This document shows positions 50,626 through 59,046 of a DNA stretch of 64,000 nt, piece by piece. The stretch comes from Thiemannella venezuelensis (GTDB lineage Bacteria; Actinomycetota; Actinomycetes; Streptosporangiales; Streptosporangiaceae). Where the stretch lies: positions 310,001 to 374,000 of the forward strand of contig NZ_JACHJJ010000002.1 of NCBI RefSeq assembly GCF_014203605.1, in the 5' to 3' direction. The notes under the pieces are model-generated. The model was not told where the DNA came from. It did not search any database and saw only the letters and a list, made by a program, of their open reading frames with translations. Position 1 is the first letter of the stretch. Each line of letters starts with the position of its first letter. The translations under genes were made by a program, and so were the position numbers.

Positions 50626-51972
50626 ATGTCCGAAACCGTGCCCCTGCACCTGGCGGGCAACAACGCGCCGGTCTCCGAGGAGGTGACCCTGCAGCCGTCA
50701 AAGGTCGTCGGTGAGATCCCGGCCGAGCTGAACGGGCAGTTCTTCCGCAACGGGCCCAACCCGCGTACCGGCTGGTCGCCGCACTCCTTCGCGGGCGACG
50801 GCATGATCCACACCATCGCGTTGGAGGGCGGCAGGGCGCGCTGGTATCGCAACCGGTACGTGCGTACGCCGCTGTACGAGCACCCCGGCCAGTCCCGCTT
50901 CGCTCTCGCCTTCGACCAGGAGACCGGCCGGATCGACTACCGCGTGTCCACGGCCAACACCCACTTGATCACACACGCGGGCCGGCTGTTCGCCCTGGAA
51001 GAGGGCGGCTTCCCGTACGAGGTGACACCCGACCTGGCCACGATCGGGGCGCACACCTTCGACGGGGCCCTGCGGACCCCGATGACCGCGCACCCGAAGA
51101 TCTGCCCGATCACGGGTGAGCTGCTGTTCTTCGGCTACGGGCTGCGCCCGCCGTACCTGACCCACTACCGCGCCTCGGCCACCGGCGAGGTGGTGCAGAG
51201 GCGGGTCGTGGACGTGCCGCGGGCGACGATGATGCACGACTTCGCCATTACCCGCAACCACGTGATCTTCATGGATCTGCCGGTCGTCTTCGACCACGTC
51301 CAGGCCGCGGCGGGCGGACCGCCGTGGCGCTGGGACGACGCGCACCGCGCCCGGTTCGGCGTGCTGGCGCGTACGGCCGGCGACGACGCGCCCGTACGCT
51401 GGTTCGACGTCGCCCCGTGCTACGTGTGGCACACCATGAACGCCTTCGAAGACTCCGGAGGTGAGACGATCACCGTCACCGGCACCCGCGTCCCCACGCT
51501 GTGGCGCGGCGGCGCCGACGACCTGGAGGGCGGGCTCCCGGTCGTGCACCGCTGGACGCTGGACCTGAGGTCGGGCACGGTCGCCGAGGAGCCGCTCGAC
51601 GACGCGCCCAGCGAATACCCTCGGGTGGCCGACGCGGTGCTCGGCCTGCCCCACCGGTACGGCTACACGACGAGCTTCTCCCTGGACGCCGAGCCTGAGC
51701 GGTCGGAGATCTACGCCTACGACCTCACCGGCGGCGAACGGGCGGTGCACCGCCTCCCTCCGGGCCACACCTGCGGCGAGGCCGTCTTCGTGCCCCGAGC
51801 CGGGACCGGGGAGAACGAGGGCTTCCTGATGACGTTCGCCCACGACCGCGGCGCCGGCACGGGCTACCTGGCCATCCTGGACGCCGCCGACCTGACCGCG
51901 CCCCCGCTCGCCGAGGTGCACGTCCCGGTGCGCATCCCCGCGGGCTTCCACGGCAACTGGATCCCGGCCTGA
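50626..51972 (+). CDS. Carotenoid cleavage oxygenase family protein
   Basis: The 448-residue non-heme iron enzyme would cleave a double bond of a carotenoid, stilbene or related substrate with O2. The four iron-binding histidines are visible: His156 in TAHPKICP, His204 in MMHDFAIT, His269 in WHTMNAF and His442 in FHGNWIPA. The N-terminal FRNGPNP block is also typical. ATG 50626 follows ACAGGAG. It is on its own transcript, divergent from the MerR gene. No carotenoid biosynthesis genes are in the window, so the substrate is unknown. Confidence 0.92.
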   Translation: MSETVPLHLAGNNAPVSEEVTLQPSKVVGEIPAELNGQFFRNGPNPRTGWSPHSFAGDGMIHTIALEGGRARWYRNRYVRTPLYEHPGQSRFALAFDQETGRIDYRVSTANTHLITHAGRLFALEEGGFPYEVTPDLATIGAHTFDGALRTPMTAHPKICPITGELLFFGYGLRPPYLTHYRASATGEVVQRRVVDVPRATMMHDFAITRNHVIFMDLPVVFDHVQAAAGGPPWRWDDAHRARFGVLARTAGDDAPVRWFDVAPCYVWHTMNAFEDSGGETITVTGTRVPTLWRGGADDLEGGLPVVHRWTLDLRSGTVAEEPLDDAPSEYPRVADAVLGLPHRYGYTTSFSLDAEPERSEIYAYDLTGGERAVHRLPPGHTCGEAVFVPRAGTGENEGFLMTFAHDRGAGTGYLAILDAADLTAPPLAEVHVPVRIPAGFHGNWIPA

Positions 51973-52126
51973 GCATCGGGGAAACCGGACCTGGCGCTCG
52001 TCCCCGTCCTGGCAGGTGATCCCGCCGATCCCACGGACAGCGGTGGTCGTCGGTGCCGTGACCTACCTCTCCTGCGGCCTGTCCCGCGTCCTGAGCGGAA
52101 GGGCTCCGGCCTCCGTCAGGCCTCCG

Positions 52127-53116
52127 TCACCCCCGGCGGGCGGGCGCGTGACCGGCGGACCGGAAGGTCCCGCGGTAGGCGCTGGGTGCGACGCCGAGCA
52201 CGGCCGCCATCTGCTGGCGCAGGGCGGCACCGGTGCCGAATCCGGAGTGCCGGGCGACGAGGTCGACCGGCAGGTCGGTGCTCTCCAGCAGGTGGCGGGC
52301 GCGCTCGACGCGCTGCCGGGCGATCCACCGGCCGGGGCTCACGCCGGTCTCCTCGCGGAACCGGCGGGTGAAGGTGCGTACGCTCATCCGGGCCTGCGCG
52401 GCCAGCGAGCGCAGGTCGAGCCGCTCGTCCAGGTGGGCCAGGGCCCACTCGCGCGCGGGGGCCGTGGAGGCGCCGGAAACGGACGGCACCGGGCGCTCGA
52501 TGTACTGGGACTGGCCGCCCGGACGCCACGGCGGCATCACGCACCGCCGCGCGGTGCGGTTGCCGGCCTCGGTCCCGTGGTCCCCGCGGATCACGTGCAG
52601 GCACAGGTCCACGCCCGCGCCGACGCCCGCCGAGGTGAGGACGTCGCCGTCGTCGACGAACAGGACGTCCGGGTCCAGGCCGACGCGGGGGAACATCGTC
52701 CGGAAGCGCTCGGCGTAGCGCCAGTGCGTGGTCGCCGGCCTGTCGTCGAGCAGTCCGGCCGCGGCGAGCACGAACGCCCCCGTGCAGATCGACATGATCC
52801 GGGCGGTGCGCGCGGCCCGGGTCAGGGCGGTCCCGATCGCGGGATCGAGCGTTCCCCGCAGGATCGCCTCGTTGGGGTCGTGCACCCCCGGCACGACCAC
52901 GGTGCCGGCCCGGTCCAGTTCCTCCAGCCCGTGCCCGGTCAGGATCCGGAACCCGGCGGAGGCCTGCACCGGCCGGGCGTCCGGGCTGCAGACCCTGATC
53001 CGGTAGAGGGGCCGCTCCCGGTCGTCGCGGGCGGCTCCGAAGAGCTGCGTCGCGGTGCCGAGGTCGAAGGGGACCACCCCGTCCAGGACGAGGACGGCGA
53101 TCAGGTGAGGCTCCAT
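52127..53116 (-). CDS. GlxA-family AraC-type regulator (DJ-1/PfpI plus HTH)
   Basis: The 329-residue regulator has an N-terminal DJ-1/PfpI-like domain (IAVLVLDGVVPFDLG, MSICTGAFVLAAAGLL, about 1-190) and a C-terminal AraC double HTH (LDLRSLAAQARMSVRTFTRR and LVARHSGFGTGAALRQQM). The elbow cysteine is present in ICTG, but enzymatic activity is not usual in this family. It is divergent from an MFS gene, which is the probable target. ATG 53116 is chosen as the start of the conserved domain; two upstream Met codons are possible. Confidence 0.9.
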   Translation of the reverse strand: MEPHLIAVLVLDGVVPFDLGTATQLFGAARDDRERPLYRIRVCSPDARPVQASAGFRILTGHGLEELDRAGTVVVPGVHDPNEAILRGTLDPAIGTALTRAARTARIMSICTGAFVLAAAGLLDDRPATTHWRYAERFRTMFPRVGLDPDVLFVDDGDVLTSAGVGAGVDLCLHVIRGDHGTEAGNRTARRCVMPPWRPGGQSQYIERPVPSVSGASTAPAREWALAHLDERLDLRSLAAQARMSVRTFTRRFREETGVSPGRWIARQRVERARHLLESTDLPVDLVARHSGFGTGAALRQQMAAVLGVAPSAYRGTFRSAGHAPARRG

Positions 53117-53188
53117 GGCCGGATTCTTGCACATCATGGCTTTCCGGCCACTGGCCCGGAAGCCGCGGGATAGGGAAGCCTTGCCCTC

Positions 53189-54529
53189 ATGGCACGGAAC
53201 GGAGCGGGTCCCAGGGTGCACTGGGCATGGGTGGTCGCGGCGGTGACGTTCGTCGCGCTGGTCGGAGCGGCGGGTTTCCGGGCGACCCCGGGCGCGCTGA
53301 TCGACCCGCTGCAGCGGGAGTTCGGCTGGACGAGGGGCACGATCTCACTGGCCGTCTCGGTCAACCTGCTCCTGTACGGCCTCACCGCGCCCTTCGCCGC
53401 GGCCCTGATGGAGCGCTTCGGCATCGGCCGGGTCGTCTCGTACGCGCTGGGGCTCGTGGCGCTCGGCAGCGGTCTGACGGTGTTCATGACCACCGGCTGG
53501 CAGCTCGTCCTGCTCTGGGGCGTGCTGGTCGGGCTGGGCACCGGCTCGATGGCGCTGGCGCTCGTCGCGACGGTCACCGGGCGCTGGTTCGTCCGCCACC
53601 GCGGTCTGGTGACCGGGGTGCTCACCGCGGGCGGGGCGACCGGGCAGCTGGTGTTCCTGCCGGTGGCGGCGGCGCTGTCGGAGTCCCACGGCTGGCGGGC
53701 CGCCTCGCTGGTGACCGCCGGCGCCGCGCTGGCCGTCGTCCCCCTGGTGCTGCTCCTGTTCAGGGAGCACCCCTCCGACGTGGGCCTGGGCCCGTACGGC
53801 GGCGCACCCGAGGTCCCCGCGACGGCCCCCGCGGTCCCCGTGCCGGGCGGCGCCGCCCGGCGGGCGCTCGGCGCGCTGGCGGACGCCGCCAGGACCAGGG
53901 TGTTCTGGCTGCTGGCGGGCGGGTTCGCGATCTGCGGCGCGACCACCAACGGCCTGGTCGGCACGCACTTCATCCCGGCCGCGCACGACCACGGCATGCC
54001 CGTCACCGCGGCCGCCGGCCTGCTGGCGCTGGTCGGGATCTTCGACATCGCCGGCACCGTGCTCTCCGGGTGGCTCACCGACCGCGTCGACTCGCGGATC
54101 CTGCTGGCCGTCTACTACGCGCTGCGCGGCGCGTCCCTGCTGGTGCTGCCGGGGCTCTTCGCGGAGTCGGCACACCCGAGCATGCTGGTGTTCATCATCT
54201 TCTACGGCCTGGACTGGGTGGCCACCGTCCCGCCGACCGTCGCCCTGTGCCGCCTGCACTTCGGTGCGGCGGGGCCGATCGTGTTCGGCTGGGTCTTCGC
54301 CTCGCACCAGGTCGGCGCGGCCTTCGCCGCCACCGCGGCGGGCCTGGTCAGGGACCACCTCGGCGACTACGCCCTCGCCTGGTACGGCGCGGGGGCGCTG
54401 AGCGTCTGCGCCGCCGTGCTCTCGATCCTGATCGGCCGGTCGAGGGCCCGCGCGGCGCGCGGCGGGAAGGGCGGGAGCCGTACCGGGGAGGGCGGGGGAG
54501 ACCTGGTGGCGGACGGCGCCCGGGGCTGA
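53189..54529 (+). CDS. MFS transporter
   Basis: The 446-residue protein has twelve membrane helices with the MFS loop ALMERFGIGRV between helices 2 and 3 and a long central loop (about 195-225). The pattern GFRATPGALIDPLQREFGWTR at the start resembles the monocarboxylate/oxalate-formate type, but the substrate cannot be set. It is read away from the GlxA-type regulator with a 72-bp gap. A terminator lies just after its stop. Confidence 0.87.
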   Translation: MARNGAGPRVHWAWVVAAVTFVALVGAAGFRATPGALIDPLQREFGWTRGTISLAVSVNLLLYGLTAPFAAALMERFGIGRVVSYALGLVALGSGLTVFMTTGWQLVLLWGVLVGLGTGSMALALVATVTGRWFVRHRGLVTGVLTAGGATGQLVFLPVAAALSESHGWRAASLVTAGAALAVVPLVLLLFREHPSDVGLGPYGGAPEVPATAPAVPVPGGAARRALGALADAARTRVFWLLAGGFAICGATTNGLVGTHFIPAAHDHGMPVTAAAGLLALVGIFDIAGTVLSGWLTDRVDSRILLAVYYALRGASLLVLPGLFAESAHPSMLVFIIFYGLDWVATVPPTVALCRLHFGAAGPIVFGWVFASHQVGAAFAATAAGLVRDHLGDYALAWYGAGALSVCAAVLSILIGRSRARAARGGKGGSRTGEGGGDLVADGARG

Positions 54530-54535
54530 GCGGGA

Positions 54536-54561
54536 GGCCCCTCCGGCACGCCGGAGGGGCC
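54536..54561 (+). terminator. Terminator of the MFS gene
   Basis: GGCCCCTCCGGC (54536-54547) and GCCGGAGGGGCC (54550-54561) form a perfect inverted repeat with only 2 bp between, so the real loop uses the inner bases. It starts 7 bp after the stop. Confidence 0.65.
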
Positions 54562-54627
54562 CGTGAAGCGTGCCGCGGACCCGGGTCCGGAGGCGGGTCT
54601 CCTCCGAGGCCCGTGATCGGCACCAAT

Positions 54628-54654
54628 TGACAGATTAATTTTTCCATTATCTCA
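54628..54654 (+). promoter_or_regulatory. AT-rich promoter of the ArsR-type gene
   Basis: TTGACA (54628-54633), a 15-bp AT-rich spacer and TATCTC (54649-54654), ending 7 nt before GTG 54662. The local AT content stands out sharply from the surroundings. Confidence 0.5.
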
Positions 54655-54661
54655 TGGCGGG

Positions 54662-55294
54662 GTGGCAGCGACCGAGATGACGCTCATGGACGAGCCCGAC
54701 CGCCTGCGCCTGGCGCTCACCCCGATCCGCAGGCGGCTGCTGGCCCGGCTGCGCGAGCCCGGCTCCGCCGTCCGGCTCGCCGCCGAGCTCGACCTGCCCC
54801 GCCAGCGGGTGAACTACCACCTCAAGGCGCTGGAGCAGGCCGGGCTGATCGAGCTGGTGGAGGAGCGGCCGCGGCGCGGCTTCACCGAGCGGGTCATGCG
54901 CGCCACCGCCAACGCCTTCCTCGTCGACCCCGGCGTGCTCACCCCCTCCGGCGGGGACGGCCGGGACGACGGGGGCCGGGACGACGGGGGGTTCCGCCGC
55001 ATCGCCGACCGGTACGCCGCCGAGCACCTCGTCGACGTGGCCGCCGGGACCGTGCGCGAGGTCACCCGGATGGCCGGCGCCGCCGACCGGCAGGGCGTCC
55101 GGCTGCTGACGTTCACCCTGGAGGCCGAGGTGCGCTTCGGCGCCCCGGACGACGTGCACCGCTTCACCGACGAGCTCGCCGAGGCGGTCGCGCGGGTCGC
55201 GGCCCGGTTCGACACCCCCGGAGGGCGGCCGTACCGCCTGGTCGCCGGGGGGCATCCCACTCCCGCAGCTCAAGGAGCCGAAGATGACAGCTGA
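54662..55294 (+). CDS. ArsR-type winged-helix regulator
   Basis: The 210-residue protein has a winged-helix domain in its first 75 residues (ALTPIRRRLLARLREPGS, LDLPRQRVNYHLKALEQAGL, EERPRRGFTERV). A longer C-terminal ligand or dimerisation region follows with the low-complexity GGDGRDDGGRDDGG. No metal cysteines are present. GTG 54662 fits the -10 spacing. The stop overlaps the next SRPBCC gene by 11 bp; this ArsR-SRPBCC pairing is common, with the second protein often the regulated partner. Confidence 0.86.
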   Translation: MAATEMTLMDEPDRLRLALTPIRRRLLARLREPGSAVRLAAELDLPRQRVNYHLKALEQAGLIELVEERPRRGFTERVMRATANAFLVDPGVLTPSGGDGRDDGGRDDGGFRRIADRYAAEHLVDVAAGTVREVTRMAGAADRQGVRLLTFTLEAEVRFGAPDDVHRFTDELAEAVARVAARFDTPGGRPYRLVAGGHPTPAAQGAEDDS

Positions 55295-56003
55295 GCCGTT
55301 CTCCGTCGAGGTCACCATCTCCGCGCCCGTGGAGGAGGTGTGGGACGCCCTGCGCGACCCCGGCCGGATCCGACGCTGGCACGGATGGCACTTCGACGGC
55401 CTGGACAAGGAGATCGAGGTCATCTACCACCAGGACGCCGTCGAGTCGGCCGCCGAGCACCGGCTGGAGGTCCAGGGCGGCGACCGGTTCGAGCTGACCG
55501 GCCACGGCGACCGGACCCGGCTCCGGCTGACCCGCGCCCCGCGCGGCGGCGACCCGGAGTGGGACGCCTACTACGACGACATCAGCGAGGGCTGGATCAC
55601 CTTCGTCCACCAGCTCAGGTTCGCGCTGGAGCGGCATCCCGGGGCCGACCGGCGGACCGTCTTCCTCTCCGGCACGGGAGGCGCGCCGCTCCTGGAGGCG
55701 GCGGGGCTCGCGGCCGTGGCCGGACCGCCCGCCGGGAGCCCGTACGAGCTGGCGGCCCCCACCGGGGAGACGCTCGCCGGTGAGGTCTGGTTCCGCTCGG
55801 ACCGCCAGCTCGGCCTCACCGTCGACGGCTGGGGCGACGGCCTGCTGGTCGCCGCCCAGAGCCCGGCCTCGCCCGCCGGCCGGGGCGGTGCCGCGATGAT
55901 GGTGCTCACCTCGTACGGACTCGGCGACGAGGAGTTCGGCGCGCTGGAGTCCCGCTGGACCGCGTGGTGGGAGCGGCACTTCCCGGCCGAGCCCGCCGGG
56001 TGA
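55284..56003 (+). CDS. SRPBCC (AHSA1-like) domain protein
   Basis: The 239-residue protein has two parts. The N-terminal half (about 1-125) shows the START-like pattern VEVTISAPVEEVWDALRDPG and a Trp-rich WHGWHFDGLD, then WITFVHQLRFALERHPG. The second half (about 145-235) has a similar beta-rich look and may be another small ligand domain. It is expressed with the ArsR-type regulator. Ligand unknown. ATG 55284 has GGAG 8 nt upstream. Confidence 0.82.
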   Translation: MTAEPFSVEVTISAPVEEVWDALRDPGRIRRWHGWHFDGLDKEIEVIYHQDAVESAAEHRLEVQGGDRFELTGHGDRTRLRLTRAPRGGDPEWDAYYDDISEGWITFVHQLRFALERHPGADRRTVFLSGTGGAPLLEAAGLAAVAGPPAGSPYELAAPTGETLAGEVWFRSDRQLGLTVDGWGDGLLVAAQSPASPAGRGGAAMMVLTSYGLGDEEFGALESRWTAWWERHFPAEPAG

Positions 56004-56130
56004 CCGCTCCCGCCCCGCGCCTTCCGGGCCGGGGAGGCGCGGGGCGGGAAGCCGGTGGGCCGGGGAGGAGATCCGCCGACACCGTTCGCTCCCGGATTCG
56101 CGGAAAGTTTGAGTGAGGGAAATGCGGGTG

Positions 56131-56150
56131 TTCATCTACATTCGATCTAC
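56131..56150 (+). repeat. Direct repeat upstream of the PhoX-like gene
   Basis: TTCATCTAC (56131-56139) is followed by TTCGATCTAC (56141-56150). The first unit with its preceding G (GTTCATC) is close to the PhoP box half-site GTTCACC. A PhoP site is possible, not shown. Confidence 0.35.
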
Positions 56151-56184
56151 TTTCCGCCTACCGTGAAGACAACGAGGAGGCGCC

Positions 56185-57360
56185 ATGCTTCGCCGTACGT
56201 TGTTGCGCACCGGAGGGTTGACCGCCGGGGCGGTGTTCACCGGCTCGCTCTGGCAGGAGGCCGCGTGCGTCACCCCGCCGGGGGAGGCGGGTCCGCGTGT
56301 CCCCTCCGCGGGTCCGCGCGCCTCCTTTGGGAGCCCGTACGGCCCGCCCGGCGCGCCCGACGCCAACGGTCTCGCGCTCCCGCCGGGGTTCACCGGCAGG
56401 ATCGTCGCCAGGACCGGCCGCAGGGTCGGCGGGCTGCGCTGGCACCCGGCGCCCGACGGCGGCGCGTGCTTCGCCGACGGCGACGGCTGGATCTACGTGT
56501 CCAACTCCGAGGTCCCGCTGCTCGGCGGGGCCTCGGCGATCAGGTTCGGCCCCGGGGGCGAGATCCGCGGGGCCTACCGGATCCTGTCGGGCACCAACCT
56601 CAACTGCGCCGGCGGGCGCACCCCCTGGGACACCTGGCTGTCGTGCGAGGAGATCCTGCGCGGCCGGGTCTTCGAGTGCGACCCGTACGGCGAGCGCGCC
56701 GCGATGCCCCGCCTGGCCATGGGCCGCTTCAAGCACGAGGCCGCCGCCTGCGACCCCGACCGCCGGGTCGTCTACCTGACCGAGGACGAGACCGACGGCT
56801 GCTTCTACCGGTTCCGGCCGGAGGTGTGGGGCGACCTGACGGCCGGGCGGCTGGAGGTGCTCTGCGCGGGCTCCGGCACCGGCCCGGTGACCTGGGAGCG
56901 GGTGCCCAACCCGGCGGCGCCGCTGGTCCCGACCCGGCACCAGGTGCGGGCGGCCAAGCACTTCTCCGGCGGGGAGGGCTGCCACTACGACGGCGGCGTC
57001 TGCTTCTTCACCACCAAGGGCGACAACCGGGTCTGGGCCTACGACGCCGAGAACGAGCGGCTGGGGATCGCCTATGACGCCGACGCCCCGCTGACCGGCG
57101 TGGACAACATCACCGGCACCCCCACCGGGGACCTCTACGTCGCCGAGGACGGCGGGAACATGGAGATCAACCTGATCACCCCGGACCGCGTGGTCACCCC
57201 GTTCCTGCGGATCGACGGCCATCCCGAGTCCGAGATCACCGGTCCCGCCTTCTCCCCGGACGGCACCCGCCTGTACTTCTCCTCCCAGCGCGGCGCCCGC
57301 GGTGACGCCGCCGGGACCGACGGCGTCACCTACGAGGTCACCGGCCCGTTCCGCCGCTGA
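56185..57360 (+). CDS. PhoX-like (DUF839) family protein
   Basis: The 391-residue protein begins with an RR-containing leader (MLRRTLLRTGG) and a hydrophobic segment, suggesting Tat export. The body has the PhoX/DUF839 propeller features NLNCAGGRTPWDTWLSCEE, GRFKHEAAACDPDRRVVYLTEDE, GGEGCHYDGGVCFFTTKGDN and GDLYVAEDGGNMEI. PhoX enzymes are Ca/Fe-dependent alkaline phosphatases, but many DUF839 members are uncharacterised, so phosphatase activity is tentative. ATG 56185 follows CGAGGAGG; TACCGT (56159-56164) is a possible -10. Confidence 0.85.
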   Translation: MLRRTLLRTGGLTAGAVFTGSLWQEAACVTPPGEAGPRVPSAGPRASFGSPYGPPGAPDANGLALPPGFTGRIVARTGRRVGGLRWHPAPDGGACFADGDGWIYVSNSEVPLLGGASAIRFGPGGEIRGAYRILSGTNLNCAGGRTPWDTWLSCEEILRGRVFECDPYGERAAMPRLAMGRFKHEAAACDPDRRVVYLTEDETDGCFYRFRPEVWGDLTAGRLEVLCAGSGTGPVTWERVPNPAAPLVPTRHQVRAAKHFSGGEGCHYDGGVCFFTTKGDNRVWAYDAENERLGIAYDADAPLTGVDNITGTPTGDLYVAEDGGNMEINLITPDRVVTPFLRIDGHPESEITGPAFSPDGTRLYFSSQRGARGDAAGTDGVTYEVTGPFRR

Positions 57361-57509
57361 GGGCGGGGCAGGCCGGCGGTACGGCCTCGGGCCGCCCGCC
57401 GGTTCGGCGGCCCGCTCCGGCTCGGGCGGACCGACATAGAGCGCATGTCGATGGGTATGGGGCCTCCTGCTCCACGAGGGCTGTTTATTGACTAATGGGA
57501 GGTAAGTCC

Positions 57510-57977
57510 ATGTCTGCCATCACAAGTCCGCTCCAGCCGGCCGACCAGAAGACCGTCGGCGAGGCGCTGCAGGGCGCGCTCGTCGACCTCCTCGACCTCT
57601 CGCTCCTGGCCAAGCAGGCCCACTGGAACGTGATCGGCCACAACTTCCGCCAGATCCATCTGCACCTGGACGAGATCGTCGCCTTCGCCCGGGCGCACGC
57701 CGACACCGTCGCGGAGCGGGCGGTCGCGCTCGGCATCACCCCCGACGGCCGCGCCTCCACCGTCGCGGGCTCCAGCAGGGTCCCCCAGGTCGAATCCGGC
57801 TACCTGGACGCGGGCAAGGTCGTCGCCGCGATGACGGACATCCTGGAGTCGATCGGCCGCAGGATGCGCGAGCGCGTCGAGGCCACCGGCGAGGCCGACC
57901 CGGCCACGCAGGACATCCTCATCGCCATCACCCAGGACGTCGAGAAGCACCACTGGATGATGCAGGCCCAGCGCTGA
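57510..57977 (+). CDS. dps: Dps-family DNA-protecting ferritin-like protein
   Basis: The 155-residue protein has the Dps ferroxidase pattern QAHWNVIGHNFRQIHLHLDE and ARAHADTVAERAVALG, with the C-terminal DVEKHHWMMQAQ helix. It would form a dodecamer that oxidises iron with H2O2 and protects DNA. ATG 57510 follows a strong GGGAGGT; an ATG at 57495 overlaps that site. It is convergent with the MarR-GNAT gene with only 8 bp between stops. Confidence 0.92.
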   Translation: MSAITSPLQPADQKTVGEALQGALVDLLDLSLLAKQAHWNVIGHNFRQIHLHLDEIVAFARAHADTVAERAVALGITPDGRASTVAGSSRVPQVESGYLDAGKVVAAMTDILESIGRRMRERVEATGEADPATQDILIAITQDVEKHHWMMQAQR

Positions 57978-57985
57978 CCGGCGCG

Positions 57986-58897
57986 TCAGAGGCCGCGGGT
58001 CCAGACCTGCTCGGTGAAGCCCGCGCCCGGTTCCTCCTCGGCCAGTTCGAAGCCCGCCGCCCGGTAGATCCGCCGGGCGGCGGTCAGCACGTCCCGCGTC
58101 CACAGCGTGATCCGCCGGTAGCCCGCCTCCCGGGCGAAGCGCAGGCACTCGTCCACGAGCCGGCCGCCGATCCCCATGCCCCGGGCGGACGGTTCGACCA
58201 GGAGCAGCCGGAGCTGGGCCGTCTCGTCGTCCTTGCGCACGCAGAACACGCACCCGGCCCGCTCGCCGTCCACCTCCGCGATCCACCCGGCCTCCCGCCG
58301 GGGATCGCGGCGGTCGGCGTAGTCGGCCACGATCCTGGCCACCAGGGCCTCGAAGTCCTGGCCCCAGCCGTACTCGGAGCAGTAGAGCACGCCGTGCCGG
58401 TGCACCACCCAGCCGAGGTCGCCCGCGCGGGGCGGCCTGATGACGTACGGCTCGCGCCGCGGAGCCCGGCCGAGGACCTCCCGGACGGCCGCCATGCCCG
58501 CCACCAGCCGCCGCCGGTCCTCCTCGTCCAGCCCGCCGAGCAGTCCGCGCACCTGCTCGGCCGAGCGCTCGTCGAGCAGTTCGAAGGCGGCCCGGCCCGC
58601 CCCGGTCGGCACGATCACCTGCCGCCGGGCGTCGGCGGCCGACCGCTCGCGGGCCACCAGCCCGTCGGCCTCGAACCGCCTGAGGATCCGGCTCAGATAG
58701 CCGGCGTCGAGGCCGAGCAGCCGTCGCAGCTCGCCGGCCTCCAGCCGGCCGTGCCGGTCCAGCTCGAACAGGATCCTGCCCTCGGTGAGGGAGTAGGGGG
58801 TGCCCACCATGCCCTGGTCGAGCAGGCCGATGACCCCGGTGTAGAAGCGGTTGAAGGCCCGGACCTCGGCGACGTGGCCGTCGATGCTCTCATTCAT
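57986..58897 (-). CDS. MarR regulator fused to a GNAT acetyltransferase
   Basis: The 303-residue protein joins an N-terminal MarR winged helix (about 1-145: SLTEGRILFELDRHGR, LGLDAGYLSRILRRFEADGLV, ADARRQVIVPTGAG) to a C-terminal GNAT domain (about 150-303: acetyl-CoA loop VEPSARGMGIGGRLVDE). Such bifunctional regulators are known, but ligand and substrate are usually unknown. ATG 58897 starts MNESIDGH; the frame extends upstream through the operators to 58933. Two operator-like palindromes directly before the start point to autoregulation. Confidence 0.9.
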   Translation of the reverse strand: MNESIDGHVAEVRAFNRFYTGVIGLLDQGMVGTPYSLTEGRILFELDRHGRLEAGELRRLLGLDAGYLSRILRRFEADGLVARERSAADARRQVIVPTGAGRAAFELLDERSAEQVRGLLGGLDEEDRRRLVAGMAAVREVLGRAPRREPYVIRPPRAGDLGWVVHRHGVLYCSEYGWGQDFEALVARIVADYADRRDPRREAGWIAEVDGERAGCVFCVRKDDETAQLRLLLVEPSARGMGIGGRLVDECLRFAREAGYRRITLWTRDVLTAARRIYRAAGFELAEEEPGAGFTEQVWTRGL

Positions 58898-58899
58898 GC

Positions 58900-58912
58900 T
58901 TGACACTCTCAA
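58900..58912. promoter_or_regulatory. MarR-GNAT operator 1
   Basis: TTGACACTCTCAA, a near-palindrome of the form TTGAC-N3-GTCAA, 3 bp from the start codon. Confidence 0.55.
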
Positions 58913-58920
58913 CGATTTCT

Positions 58921-58933
58921 TTGACTGAGTCAA
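58921..58933. promoter_or_regulatory. MarR-GNAT operator 2
   Basis: TTGACTGAGTCAA, a perfect TTGACT/AGTCAA palindrome around G. Centre-to-centre distance to operator 1 is 21 bp, two helical turns. Confidence 0.6.
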
Positions 58934-59046
58934 CGATCGAGGCCGGCCGGAGATCGTCCGTTACCCGCCGGTAGACGGTGTCCCATCGGAAATACTGCGC
59001 TACCTTCGCAAACTGGCTGATAGACCATGACCACGGGAGCATGTTG

